From an uncultured Cellvibrio sp. (GTDB lineage: Bacteria; Pseudomonadota; Gammaproteobacteria; Pseudomonadales; Cellvibrionaceae), in the NCBI GenBank assembly GCA_946886255.1, contig CAMPIG010000036.1, positions 1 through 19,277 of the forward strand: a DNA stretch of 19,277 bases. Reading direction: 5' to 3'. The position numbers were made by a program, and so were the translations under genes. Positions within the stretch are counted from its first letter, which is position 1. The number at the start of each line of letters is the position of its first letter. Shown here piece by piece: positions 1 through 6,807 of this stretch. The notes under the pieces were generated by a model. That model was not told where the DNA came from, did no database searches, and saw only the letters and a list, made by a program, of their open reading frames with translations.

Positions 1-70
1 AATTCGCACCTGGACCCGCCCTCCGGGCGTGGGACGCGCGTTCCGCGCGCCCCAGTGCTCGGCGTTATAT
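1..70 (+). repeat. Partial integron attC site (right part)
   Basis: This is the right-hand part of an attC recombination site whose left box lies outside the window. It contains GC-rich inverted repeats (CGCCC TCC GGGCG and GCGCG TTC CGCGC) and ends in the core-like box GTTATAT at 64-70. The same arms occur in the attC at 1566-1643, which supports the call. It would belong to the cassette preceding the first gene here. Confidence 0.7.
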
Positions 71-85
71 TTTTGAAGTGCTTCC

Positions 86-340
86 ATGAACAATAAAAGA
101 AAGAATGTAGCTCAAAGAAATTATGCAGGGTTTATTTTTATACTGATATCAATTGCAGCTTTGTATACGAGCTACTTTAATTTTTATATCAAAGAAGGCT
201 GCTCGTATGGTGGCTCCAAGTTGAGTTGGTTGTTTGGTATTGTATGTGAATCATTTGGGCAGGCAGGAATTTCGGTTTTATGGTTAATCGCTGGAATTTT
301 TGCTTTTGCAATAGGCGCCTTTTTCTTATTTAGAAGGTAA
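86..340 (+). CDS. Cassette-encoded small membrane protein, unknown function
   Basis: An 84-residue protein that I do not recognise. A basic N-terminus (MNNKRKNVAQRN) precedes one hydrophobic segment at about residues 14-35 and another at about 58-81, and it ends in Arg-Arg. A small inner-membrane protein with two helices is likely. The ATG lies 15 bases after the preceding attC core box, and the stop codon touches the next attC, which is the usual layout of a one-gene integron cassette. No cassette-specific promoter is evident, so expression may depend on upstream read-through. Confidence 0.65.
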   Translation: MNNKRKNVAQRNYAGFIFILISIAALYTSYFNFYIKEGCSYGGSKLSWLFGIVCESFGQAGISVLWLIAGIFAFAIGAFFLFRR

Positions 341-471
341 TATAACAAAACGTGCCAGGCTCGCCCGCTTCACGGGCTGGACGGTTTGTAAGTCGCCGTT
401 TGCGCATTGGCTTCGCCAATTTTTATGCGCAAACACCAACTTACAAACCGCCCCTGCACTCGACGTTAAAT
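340..471 (+). repeat. Integron attC site
   Basis: About 132 bases between a left box (ATATAAC, 340-346) and a right core box GTTAAAT (465-471) that fits GTTRRRY. The interior is a long imperfect palindrome: GGTTTGTAAGT near the left pairs with ACTTACAAACC near the right, and GTTTGCGCAT pairs with ATGCGCAAAC, closed by a short loop. This is the folded single-strand substrate expected for an integron integrase. Confidence 0.88.
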
Positions 472-496
472 TTAAAGAGTGATTAGAGAGTCGCAC

Positions 497-862
497 ATGA
501 ATGAAGGACAGAAAGAGCAGTTTCAATCAACTATAGAAATTGGTGTTCAAGTATTGAAAACCGCCATTCTCATCAATGGCAGCGCTGCTATAGCTTTACT
601 TACTTTCATGGGTAACACCAACAGCAATATTAAAGTTATCTTCTTGGTTGGTGCGCTCAAGTTTTTCTCAGCCGGTGTAATTTCTGCGACTTTCGGTGGC
701 TTTTTAACTTATGTGGCACAAAGACTACACCTTGGTTCAATTATAAAAAATAGCGCCGGTTCGCCGGCAGGTCTTTGGGTGGGGAATGTAGGCGTGTTTT
801 TGGTTTTTGTATCTATTTGTTTTTTCGCAGTCGGGGTTTATAAAGCCTCATGTGCGTTCTAA
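497..862 (+). CDS. Cassette-encoded multi-pass membrane protein, unknown function
   Basis: A 121-residue protein from the ATG at 497; an in-frame GTG at 479 would add six residues and is less likely. I do not recognise the family. A charged, Gln-rich N-terminus of about 12 residues is followed by hydrophobic stretches at about residues 20-42, 48-78 and 95-118, giving three or four membrane helices. It is flanked by attC sites on both sides, so it is the sole gene of its cassette. Interior small residues (Gly, Ala, Ser) in the helices suggest tight packing, but nothing points to a substrate or partner. Confidence 0.65.
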   Translation: MNEGQKEQFQSTIEIGVQVLKTAILINGSAAIALLTFMGNTNSNIKVIFLVGALKFFSAGVISATFGGFLTYVAQRLHLGSIIKNSAGSPAGLWVGNVGVFLVFVSICFFAVGVYKASCAF

Positions 863-869
863 AAATAAA

Positions 870-968
870 ATTTAACAAGTCGTGCCTGTACGCGCCTTCG
901 GCGCCGGAGAGCCTTTTGCTGCGTCGTTCCTCCTGCGCAAAAGTCTGCCGCAGCACTCGGCGTTATTC
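870..968 (+). repeat. Integron attC site
   Basis: A 99-base site with a perfect RYYYAAC left box (ATTTAAC, 870-876), then AAGTCGTGCC, and a right core-like box GTTATTC (962-968) preceded by CACTCGGC. Internal inverted repeats include GGCGC/GCGCC and TTTTGCTGC against GCGCAAAA. The reading frame that crosses it is a shadow. Confidence 0.85.
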
Positions 969-971
969 GCT

Positions 972-1127
972 ATGAAAATGTTGCATGTATTTCGGTGTTA
1001 CTTCGTAAAGTGTGTGCCTGGTAATTCACCACAAAGTATTTCGCCAGCATCAAAAGTCCGTGGATTCGCTCCGGTGCTGTTAGCTAAACATGTGGGCAAC
1101 GCACTTCGCATTGTGGGTTGCCAGTAA
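972..1127 (+). CDS. Possible 51-residue cassette protein, doubtful
   Basis: An ATG four bases after the attC core opens a 51-residue frame ending at 1127 (starts MKMLHVFRCYFVKCVPG, ends NALRIVGCQ). It is the only frame in this cassette that begins at a normal distance from the upstream attC. It lacks a clear ribosome-binding site and shows no domain. The rest of the cassette (1128-1222) holds a hairpin and a motif shared with the next cassette. The cassette may instead be non-coding or encode an RNA. Confidence 0.25.
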   Translation: MKMLHVFRCYFVKCVPGNSPQSISPASKVRGFAPVLLAKHVGNALRIVGCQ

Positions 1128-1133
1128 TCGGGT

Positions 1134-1187
1134 TTGCTGCCAATATCGGCAGCAACAATATTAACCGGTGCCAAGGTGGGCGTTGTC
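1134..1187 (+). repeat. Hairpin plus shared motif, copy A
   Basis: A perfect 7-base-pair stem (TTGCTGC, 1134-1140; GCAGCAA, 1149-1155) with an 8-base loop is followed directly by a 17-base motif (1157-1173) that recurs exactly at 1499-1515 in the neighbouring cassette. In one frame both copies also translate to a similar ILTGAxVGxV string. It may be a conserved RNA structure or the remnant of a shared small gene. Confidence 0.5.
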
Positions 1188-1222
1188 TTATCCCATTCTT
1201 TTTTCAAGCTCTCACTTTGGCT

Positions 1223-1354
1223 TTATAACCATTCGTTCTTGGCCGCTCCCTGCGGTCGCTGGACAGCTTTTAAGTCGCCGCTTTTTGCCATTCGCTACGC
1301 TCATTATTGGCAAAAAGCACGCCTTAAAAGCTGCCCCAAAACTCGGCGTTATTT
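1223..1354 (+). repeat. Integron attC site
   Basis: About 132 bases from a left box TTATAAC (1223-1229) to a right core-like box GTTATTT (1348-1354). The arms are strongly palindromic: CAGCTTTTAAG pairs with CTTAAAAGCTG, and CTTTTTGCCA with TGGCAAAAAG. Several apparent open frames on both strands here are consequences of the palindrome, not genes. Confidence 0.85.
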
Positions 1355-1418
1355 TCGCTCTAATGTTTAACGGTAATCTCTTGGGTTAAGGTGTAGCGTG
1401 TTTGTTCCTTGTGCCTCA

Positions 1419-1571
1419 ATGAGTGAATGCAACAACAAACAACATTGGCCTCCGCATCAAGCGTTGCCATTAAGAGGGGTTGCTGCGACAGCAACCGTAA
1501 TATTAACCGGTGCCATGGTTGGCTGTGTCGAAAATGCAGTTTCGTTCAATCGCAAACCATCGCTCCAATAA
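1419..1571 (+). CDS. Possible 50-residue cassette peptide
   Basis: An ATG at 1419 opens a 50-codon frame (starts MSECNNKQHWPPHQ) whose TAA at 1569-1571 lies inside the left box of the following attC, as seen for other cassette genes here. The middle (residues 20-36) is hydrophobic with an ATVILTGAMVGC stretch resembling the ILTGAKVGVV string of the preceding cassette. No strong ribosome-binding site is visible. Position and stop placement favour a real small gene, but the shared hairpin in its DNA leaves an RNA role open. Confidence 0.35.
   Translation: MSECNNKQHWPPHQALPLRGVAATATVILTGAMVGCVENAVSFNRKPSLQ
1479..1520 (+). repeat. Hairpin plus shared motif, copy B
   Basis: Second copy of the arrangement at 1134-1187. 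A 7-base-pair stem (GTTGCTG, 1479-1485; CAGCAAC, 1489-1495) with a 3-base loop precedes the identical 17-base motif (1499-1515, ending CCGGTGCCA). The stem sequence is conserved while the loop differs in size. Confidence 0.5.
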
Positions 1572-1643
1572 CAATACGCATCTGTACACGCCCGTTGGGC
1601 GTCGGACGCGCGTTCCGCGCGCCGCAGTGCTCTGGCGTTACAT
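1566..1643 (+). repeat. Integron attC site
   Basis: A compact 78-base site from a left box CAATAAC (1566-1572) to a right core-like box GTTACAT (1637-1643). Its GC-rich arms (CGCCC GTT GGGCG and GCGCG TTC CGCGC) closely match the partial attC at the left edge of the window, so the two sites belong to the same subtype. Confidence 0.85.
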
Positions 1644-1649
1644 TTGAAT

Positions 1650-2051
1650 ATGAAAAAATACATTATCGCAAGCGTCATGGTGCTTTTATCAGTAAAGTGC
1701 TATTCATCAGAATGGGTCGCAGTCGGCCAGCAACCTGAGTTGCCAAATATTGCTCAGGTTGAAAACCAACTCTGGAAATATTTAGAGAAAAAAAGCAAAA
1801 GTGAATTCAAGCCTAAGGAAATTTACAGGTATCAATACAAATTTATTGGCGAGTCTTTAGTTCTCATTAATGCACTCTGCCTTCAATCACCTGAAGGTGA
1901 AGCTGAGCTTGGCGCATATCCAGGTCCAACTACAGAAGAGCTCAGAAAAAAGTTATATCAAGTGCGGGACGGTGGAAGCTGCTTTTTCAATATTAAATAT
2001 AATCTTAAAAGTGCTCGCTTTCATTCTCTTTATATAAACGGTAGAGCGTAG
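1650..2051 (+). CDS. Cassette-encoded secreted protein, unknown function
   Basis: A 133-residue protein from the ATG at 1650; an in-frame TTG at 1644 is less likely. The N-terminus MKKYIIASVMVLLSVKCYSS is a clear export signal with a probable cut near residues 19-21. The mature part is charged and soluble, with two cysteines (in LINALCLQ and GGSCFFN) that could form a disulfide in the periplasm. No family is recognised. It is the only gene of its cassette, flanked by attC sites at 1566-1643 and 2054-2168. Confidence 0.65.
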   Translation: MKKYIIASVMVLLSVKCYSSEWVAVGQQPELPNIAQVENQLWKYLEKKSKSEFKPKEIYRYQYKFIGESLVLINALCLQSPEGEAELGAYPGPTTEELRKKLYQVRDGGSCFFNIKYNLKSARFHSLYINGRA

Positions 2052-2053
2052 AA

Positions 2054-2168
2054 ATGTAACAAAGCAATCAAACGGATGGATTTTTAAGTAGCATTTTTGC
2101 CATTCCGCTTCGCTCCATTTTATGGCAAAAGTGCAACTTAAAAACCACCGTTTATCGCGGCGTTAGGT
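2054..2168 (+). repeat. Integron attC site
   Basis: A 115-base site from a left box ATGTAAC (2054-2060) to a perfect right core box GTTAGGT (2162-2168). Paired arms: GGATTTTTAAGT with ACTTAAAAACC, and CATTTTTGCCAT with ATGGCAAAAGTG. The loop contains CGCTTCGCTC. Confidence 0.88.
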
Positions 2169-2174
2169 TTCCAT

Positions 2175-2687
2175 ATGCAAAATGATCAAGAATATTATTT
2201 ATCTAGACGTCGTTCTTGGCCTTTATCAGTTCGGTTCTCATACGAGTTCTCTGGGCCTGTGAGCCATCTAAAAAAATTTCGTAGTGCTTATGCAATAGGT
2301 TTTATAGCATTCATATTGTTAGTATCTGGTGGCACATTTATAAAACATGAAGCTTCAATAGATGAATTATTATTGATTGTTCTCGCTTCTACCATTCACT
2401 TACTTAGAGGTCTAGCCGTAATATCGTTGTTGTTTGCTTGGCTAAGTGCTGAATTCATTCACAATTCGATCTACGAGTTAATGTCAAACGCCTGGACCGA
2501 GAGGGAAAAAATGCGAAGACCAGGAGTTTCATTTCAAATTCCTCATTGGCGGTTTTACATCCCTGCCGTTTTGATCCGAACCTTAATATTTGTATCATGG
2601 CTCGCAGTCATGTTTTTTTTATTATATGTTGTTCCTGCATGGTCACCGGAGTTGGGACGGTTTATCCCAGATAACTTTCCAATTTAA
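2175..2687 (+). CDS. Cassette-encoded membrane protein, unknown function
   Basis: A 170-residue protein starting at the ATG six bases after an attC core. I do not recognise the family. An Arg-rich N-terminus (LSRRRSWPLS) is followed by hydrophobic segments at about residues 36-54, 64-92 and 127-153; the middle one is long enough to be two helices. A polar loop (NAWTEREKMRRP) separates it from the last helix. It is a probable inner-membrane protein and the only gene of its cassette; the next attC (from 2703) is the one interrupted by insertion sequences. Confidence 0.65.
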   Translation: MQNDQEYYLSRRRSWPLSVRFSYEFSGPVSHLKKFRSAYAIGFIAFILLVSGGTFIKHEASIDELLLIVLASTIHLLRGLAVISLLFAWLSAEFIHNSIYELMSNAWTEREKMRRPGVSFQIPHWRFYIPAVLIRTLIFVSWLAVMFFLLYVVPAWSPELGRFIPDNFPI

Positions 2688-2702
2688 GCGTGCAAAGAAA
2701 AA

Positions 2703-2828
2703 ACCTAACAAATCGTTGCAGCACCAGTCGCTACGCTCCTTGGACAGTTTTTAAGTCGCGGTTTTATGGTTTCGCTGCGCAAAAATATCCCATAAAACCA
2801 CAACTTAAAAACTGCCGCTGAACTCGGC
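2703..2828 (+). repeat. Integron attC site interrupted by insertion sequences
   Basis: The left box ACCTAAC (2703-2709) is a perfect RYYYAAC. The palindromic arms are present (CAGTTTTTAAGT against ACTTAAAAACTG; GTTTTATGG against CCATAAAAC), but after CTGAACTCGGC at 2828 the expected GTTRRRY box is missing. The box reappears as GTT at 4290-4292, 6064-6066 and finally GTTAGGT at 6808-6814. Removing 2829-4289 and the two IS1182-like copies restores CTGAACTCGGC-GTTAGGT, a normal attC end. Confidence 0.85.
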
Positions 2829-2884
2829 TACATGGACTCCCCCAAGTGTCAAGCTAAGGCCGCTTTTGACTTTCAGAAATAGAC

Positions 2885-3090
2885 TGCACCTCTACATTCG
2901 GTTTACTAATGGCAATTCATTATTGCCTGAACCAAGATGAGTATTCGCTGGGAGCTGCCTCATTCGTTAGACGATCTTGATGATCACCGAGCTCAACAGG
3001 CTTTGGCTCCCCCGGTCTGACCTGATTGTCATCTGCTACCGTCGCAGGACTCGGTGGGTGGCTATTCATGTCTCGATGATGAATAGCACG
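2885..3090 (-). ncRNA. Candidate bridge RNA (seekRNA) of the IS1111 element
   Basis: Non-coding DNA downstream of the transposase, read on the same strand. In RNA order there is a 9-bp hairpin (3061-3069 with 3079-3087), then a stem (3006-3011 with 2950-2955; 2998-3001 with 2957-2960) enclosing an internal loop with a small GATC/GATC tip. The 5' side of that loop, GUUGAGCUCGGUG, follows the attC left half GCTGAACTCGGCG at 13 positions with only three wobble-compatible changes. The 3' side, CUAACG, is the complement of the attC core CGTTAG. Next is a hairpin (2922-2927 with 2911-2916) followed by AUGUAGA, complementary to the 7 bases spanning the element's own circle junction. IS110-family elements are known to use such RNAs, and in IS1111 members they lie after the transposase. 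Boundaries are approximate. Confidence 0.65.
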
Positions 3091-3182
3091 GAATTCGTTT
3101 TAACCTTTACTGATTACCGCTTTCGCTTTTGCTTTTTCATCTATAATCACTCACGATTTTTTTGACTTTCATGGTTGTTGCT

Positions 3183-4202
3183 TCAGCTGGCCGCTATAAT
3201 TTTGTAATCTTCCTGTTTCACCATCAACGTCCAGATAAGTCGTGCATTGCGCGCCGCCATTGCGACGACAGCGCGCAGATAGCCTCGTGAAATTAACTCA
3301 CGCGCCCAGCAGCTGATTTTGTCTTGTTTGTCTTTGATATTAGCAAGCACAGCGCGTGCGCCATGAACCAAACACATTCGCAGGTAGCGATCCCCTTGTT
3401 TGGTAATTCGTCCTAACCGTACATTTCCGCCGGCGGTGTATTGCCTGGGCACCAATCCGAACCATGCGGCAAACTGGCGGGAATCTTTGAACAACAATGG
3501 ATCTGGTATGCTCGCAACAACAGCCGATGCAACTTGTTCGCCTACGCCCGGGATGGTGAGTAACCGTTTTGCAACAGGGTGATGATGAGCTTGCTTGTGA
3601 AGTTCGCGGTCATAAAACAGAATTTGGTCATTGGCGATTTTAATACGCTCCCAGAGATTGTTAATCATCTGCCGTGCGAGCATGGGTAAACCGTTGTTGG
3701 CATCTTCAAGAATCACCGGTATTTCCCTTTGAGCGGAATAGCGGCCTTTGGGCATGACGATACCGAACTCGCTGAGTAGTCCGCGTAATTGATTGATTAG
3801 TGCAGTGCGTTCGGAGATCAATCCCTGGCGAACGCGATGCACACAGAGTTGCGCTTGTTGCTCGGCGGTCTTTACGGGTACAAACCAAATAGTGGCGCGA
3901 CTAACTGCTTCGCAAATGGCTTCGGCATCGTTGGTGTCATTCTTGCCGCCTTTGCGAAAAGGTGCGATAAATTTGCTGGCGATGATACCGACCTTGTGCC
4001 CCAGCTTGGTAAACTCGCGCCTCCAATAATGCGCTCCACTGCAGGCTTCCATGCCGATTAAACTGGCCGGACACTGGGCAATAAAGGGAAGCAGCTGTGC
4101 TCGCTTGAGTGTTTTGCGCAAGACGACTTTGCCGTGCTGATCCATGCCGACGAGGCTAAAAGAAGTTTTCGCTAAATCGATACCGAGTGTTGTAAGATTC
4201 AT
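3183..4202 (-). CDS. IS110-family (IS1111 group) transposase
   Basis: A 339-residue DEDD transposase, about the family's usual length. The N-terminal RuvC-like domain shows Asp9 (LGIDLAK), Glu52 (IGMEACSG) and Asp89/Asp92 (KNDTNDAEA). A central helical region follows, then the C-terminal Tnp_20 domain (about 213-300: TIPGVGEQVASAV, FAAWFGLVPRQ, GRITKQGDRYLR). The ATG is preceded by AGAGGAG nine bases upstream. Residues 256-259 read TAGG, where many relatives have a Ser-containing SSGG or STGG motif associated with the catalytic serine; whether activity is affected cannot be told by eye. It would act with the RNA encoded just downstream to insert the element at attC cores. Confidence 0.93.
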   Translation of the reverse strand: MNLTTLGIDLAKTSFSLVGMDQHGKVVLRKTLKRAQLLPFIAQCPASLIGMEACSGAHYWRREFTKLGHKVGIIASKFIAPFRKGGKNDTNDAEAICEAVSRATIWFVPVKTAEQQAQLCVHRVRQGLISERTALINQLRGLLSEFGIVMPKGRYSAQREIPVILEDANNGLPMLARQMINNLWERIKIANDQILFYDRELHKQAHHHPVAKRLLTIPGVGEQVASAVVASIPDPLLFKDSRQFAAWFGLVPRQYTAGGNVRLGRITKQGDRYLRMCLVHGARAVLANIKDKQDKISCWARELISRGYLRAVVAMAARNARLIWTLMVKQEDYKIIAAS

Positions 4203-4292
4203 GGAAATCGCTCCTCTGGTGGTTGTGACATCACCGATAATTTACGCTGCCGCGGGGCTGCGTGTTAAGAGGGGGAGTCCATATCATTCGTT

Positions 4293-6063
4293 GAAGCTGT
4301 AGAAAAACTCCAAAAACAAGCCACTTTTTGATAAAATTCGGCATCACTTCAAGGGATAGCTGCCATGCCAAACTTCAAAAAATACAACTACAGTCAAAGC
4401 GCGATGGTGGTGATTGATTTTGAAGAGCAGCTACAGCCTGGCACCTTTGAATTTACCCTTCACAAGTTAATTGATAACCATATCGACCTGTCGGTTTTCC
4501 ACGAAAAATACTCGAACGACGGCGGTGGCCGTTCAGCTTATGATCCAGCCTCCTGCTAAAGATCATTCTCTACGCCTATGCCAAAGGCATCACCTCAAGC
4601 CGCGAGATCCAGTGGCAATGTGAACACAACATCATCTTCAAAGCGCTGTCCTGCGATACCGTGCCGCACTTCACCAGTATCGCCAGCTTTGTCAGCAGCT
4701 ATCCGGATGCGATTGAATCCGTCTTTGAGCAGGTATTGTTGGTGTGTGATCAACAGGGCTTGTTAGGCAATGAGTTATTCGCCATTGATGGTTGCAAGAT
4801 GTTTTCCAATGCAGCCAAAGAACATTCCGGCACCCTGGAAGAGCTGGCCCAAAAGCGAGAGAAGATCAATCGTAAAATCCGCACCTGTCTTAAAGAACAT
4901 AAGAAGCTGGATGGACGAAAGCCCAACGAGAAAGCCCGCAAGCAACAACTGGAAAAAGCTGCTGATACCCTTCAGAAAGAATTTGAAAGGATCAATCAAT
5001 TCCTAAAGACAGCAACCCCACGGACGGGGCAAGGGAAAAAGCCGAAAGAAGTAAAGAGTAATATCACCGACAACGAGTCGGCCAAGATGACCACCAGTAA
5101 AGGCACCATCCAGGGCTACAATGGTGTGGCGGCTGTCGATAAGAAGCACCAGATCATTGTGGATGCCCAGGCTTTCGGCGAAGGCCAGGAACACCATACG
5201 CTGGAGCCTGTTCTAACCAGTATCAAAGATCGCTATGCGCGCCTCGGCATCAGCGAGGATATCTATAAAGAAGGAACCATTGTTACTGCCGACACCGGCT
5301 TCTCAAACGAAGCCAATAATCATTATCTGCGCGAACACAAGATCAACGCCTATATTCCCGATAACCAGTTCCGTTCTCGCGACAAAGCTTTTATCGAGCA
5401 AAAGGAAAAATATGGGAAGCGTCATCAGGACGAGGTCAAAGGACTTCGCGTTGTTATCCCAGCGTCGGAATTCTATTTTGATCGAAAGCAAAAAGCCTGC
5501 TACTGCCCGGAAGGTAATGAAATGTGGCTCAAGAATGAAATCATCGAGCAAAACGGCAGGCATAAACTATTCTTTGAAGGCAAGCTGACTGATTGCCGAC
5601 ATTGCGCGATCAAACACGAGTGTATGCGCAACCCGGATTCAGCGAATACGCGTGAAGGACATGGTCGGCAAGTCTCCATCACCTACACCAATGGTCGAAC
5701 CGCGACGGACTGGATGAAACGGCGAGTCGATAGTCGTTATGGCAAGGTGATCTACGGGCATCGCATGTCTACGGTCGAGCCTGTCTTTGCCAATATCGGT
5801 ACTAACAAGGGGCTTAATCGATTTTCCTTGCGCGGAAAGCCCAAGGTACAGGGTCAATGGCGACTATATTGTGTGGTACATAATATCGAGAAGTTGATGA
5901 ATTACGGCGCGGTAGCGTGATTAACGGCTTCTTGGAAAGAAGTATCGCTCAATTTCAAATACTGAGTGATTGTGGTAACTGATTTTGCTTAAATAGCGGG
6001 AAAATCTTAAATTCAATAAGGGTTGGGATTAGCAATTTCGTAATATTGTTTTTCTACAGCCTC
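4293..6063 (+). mobile_element. IS1182-like insertion sequence, near full length (copy 1)
   Basis: A 1,771-base element bounded by 16-base terminal inverted repeats: GAAGCTGTAGAAAAAC (4293-4308) and GTTTTTCTACAGCCTC (6048-6063), with one mismatch. It is flanked on both sides by GTT (4290-4292, 6064-6066), either a 3-base target duplication or a shared target. The left GTT adjoins the IS1111 end and is the attC core, so this element inserted into the attC right box. It encodes one transposase interrupted by a frameshift. Confidence 0.85.
4365..5920 (+). pseudogene. IS1182-family transposase, frameshifted
   Basis: The ATG at 4365 begins a typical N-terminus (MPNFKKYNYSQSAMVVIDFE), but the frame stops at 4557-4559 just after AYDPA. 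The rest continues in the -1 frame (LLKIILYAYAKGITSSREIQ onward) to 5920. Restoring one base near 4551 gives a 518-residue protein. DDE residues are visible: Asp in LFAIDGCKM, Asp in VTADTGFSNEA and Glu in STVEPVFANIG, plus a Cys-rich knuckle (CYCPEG, CRHCAIKHEC). No classical slippery heptamer is seen at the break, so a fixed deletion is likelier than programmed frameshifting. A GTG at 4661 could start a 419-residue product lacking the DNA-binding N-terminus. Confidence 0.85.
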
Positions 6064-6066
6064 GTT

Positions 6067-6807
6067 GAAGCTGTAGAAAAACTCCGAAAACAAGTCACTT
6101 TTTGATAAAATCCGGCATCACTTCAAGGGATCGCTGCCATGCCAAACTTCAAAAAATACAACTACAGCCAAAGCGCGATGGTGGTGATTGATTTTGAAGA
6201 GCAATTGCAGCCCGGCACCTTCGAGTTCATCCTTCACAAGTTGATCGATAACCATATCGACCTGTCGGTTTTCCACGAAAAATACTCGAACGACGGCGGT
6301 GGCCGTTCAGCTTATGATCCAGCCTCCTGCTAAAGATCATTCTCTACGCCTATGCCAAAGGCATCACCTCAAGCCGCGAGATCCAGTGGCAATGTGAACA
6401 CAACATCATCTTCAAAGCGCTGTCCTGCGATACCGTGCCGCACTTCACCAGTATCGCCAGCTTTGTCAGCAGCTATCCGGATGCGATTGAATCCGTCTTT
6501 GAGCAAGTATTGTTGGTGTGTGGTCAACAGGGCTTGTTAGGCAATGAATTGTTCGCCATTGATGGTTGCAGGATGTCTTCCAACGCAGCCAAAGAACACC
6601 ATGGCGACTCTATTGTGTGATACATAATATCGAAAAGCTGATGAATTACGGTGCGGCAGCGTGATTGACCACTTGTCCGGAAAAGATATCGATCAATTTC
6701 AAATATTGAGTGATTGTGGTAAAAAGTTTTTCTTAAATAGGTAAGAAAAATTAAATTCAACAAAGGCTGGGAATGGCGGTTTCATAACATCGTTTTTCTA
6801 CAGCCTC
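6067..6807 (+). mobile_element. IS1182-like element, internally deleted (copy 2)
   Basis: A second copy in tandem with copy 1, sharing the single GTT at 6064-6066. Both ends are intact (6067-6082 and 6792-6807), but about 1,030 bases of transposase corresponding to about 4826-5856 of copy 1 are missing, leaving 741 bases. The join lies at 6598-6603. GTT follows at 6808 as part of the perfect attC core GTTAGGT. It is a non-autonomous derivative that could still be moved in trans if a functional transposase exists. Confidence 0.85.
6139..6664 (+). pseudogene. IS1182-family transposase remnant with internal deletion
   Basis: Nearly identical to the 5' end of the copy 1 transposase, including the same one-base frameshift after AYDPA (stop at 6331-6333). 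It then jumps from AAKEH to the last 20 or so codons of the gene out of frame, ending at the original stop at 6662-6664. It lacks two of the three catalytic acidic residues and cannot be functional. Scattered substitutions show it has diverged slightly from copy 1. Confidence 0.88.

Larger units (their letters stand above)
2829..4289 (-). mobile_element. IS110-family, IS1111-group insertion sequence in an attC site
   Basis: A roughly 1.46 kb element with a 12-base perfect subterminal inverted repeat (ATGGACTCCCCC at 2832-2843; complement at 4271-4282). Three bases lie outside it on one side (2829-2831) and seven on the other (4283-4289). Subterminal repeats with unequal 7- and 3-base extensions, and no target duplication, are hallmarks of the IS1111 group. 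It holds one transposase gene on the minus strand and about 350 non-coding bases after it. The edges are deduced by rebuilding the attC; one base (C at 2828 or 4289) is ambiguous. A group that targets attC sites (IS1111-attC) is known, and this fits it. Confidence 0.88.

Noticed and set aside
882..1127. 81-codon frame crossing an attC
   Set aside because: Its first 30 codons lie inside the attC palindrome; only the part from 972 could be a cassette gene.
1134..1370. 78-codon frame from a TTG
   Set aside because: It runs through an entire attC and has no ribosome-binding site; the frame is open because of the palindrome.
2977..3165. Small plus-strand gene in the IS non-coding part
   Set aside because: No ribosome-binding site or protein-like features, and it overlaps the structured RNA candidate.
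4661..4661. Genuine GTG start for a 419-residue transposase
   Set aside because: The upstream sequence encodes the conserved N-terminus in shifted frame, so the gene starts at 4365 and is broken.
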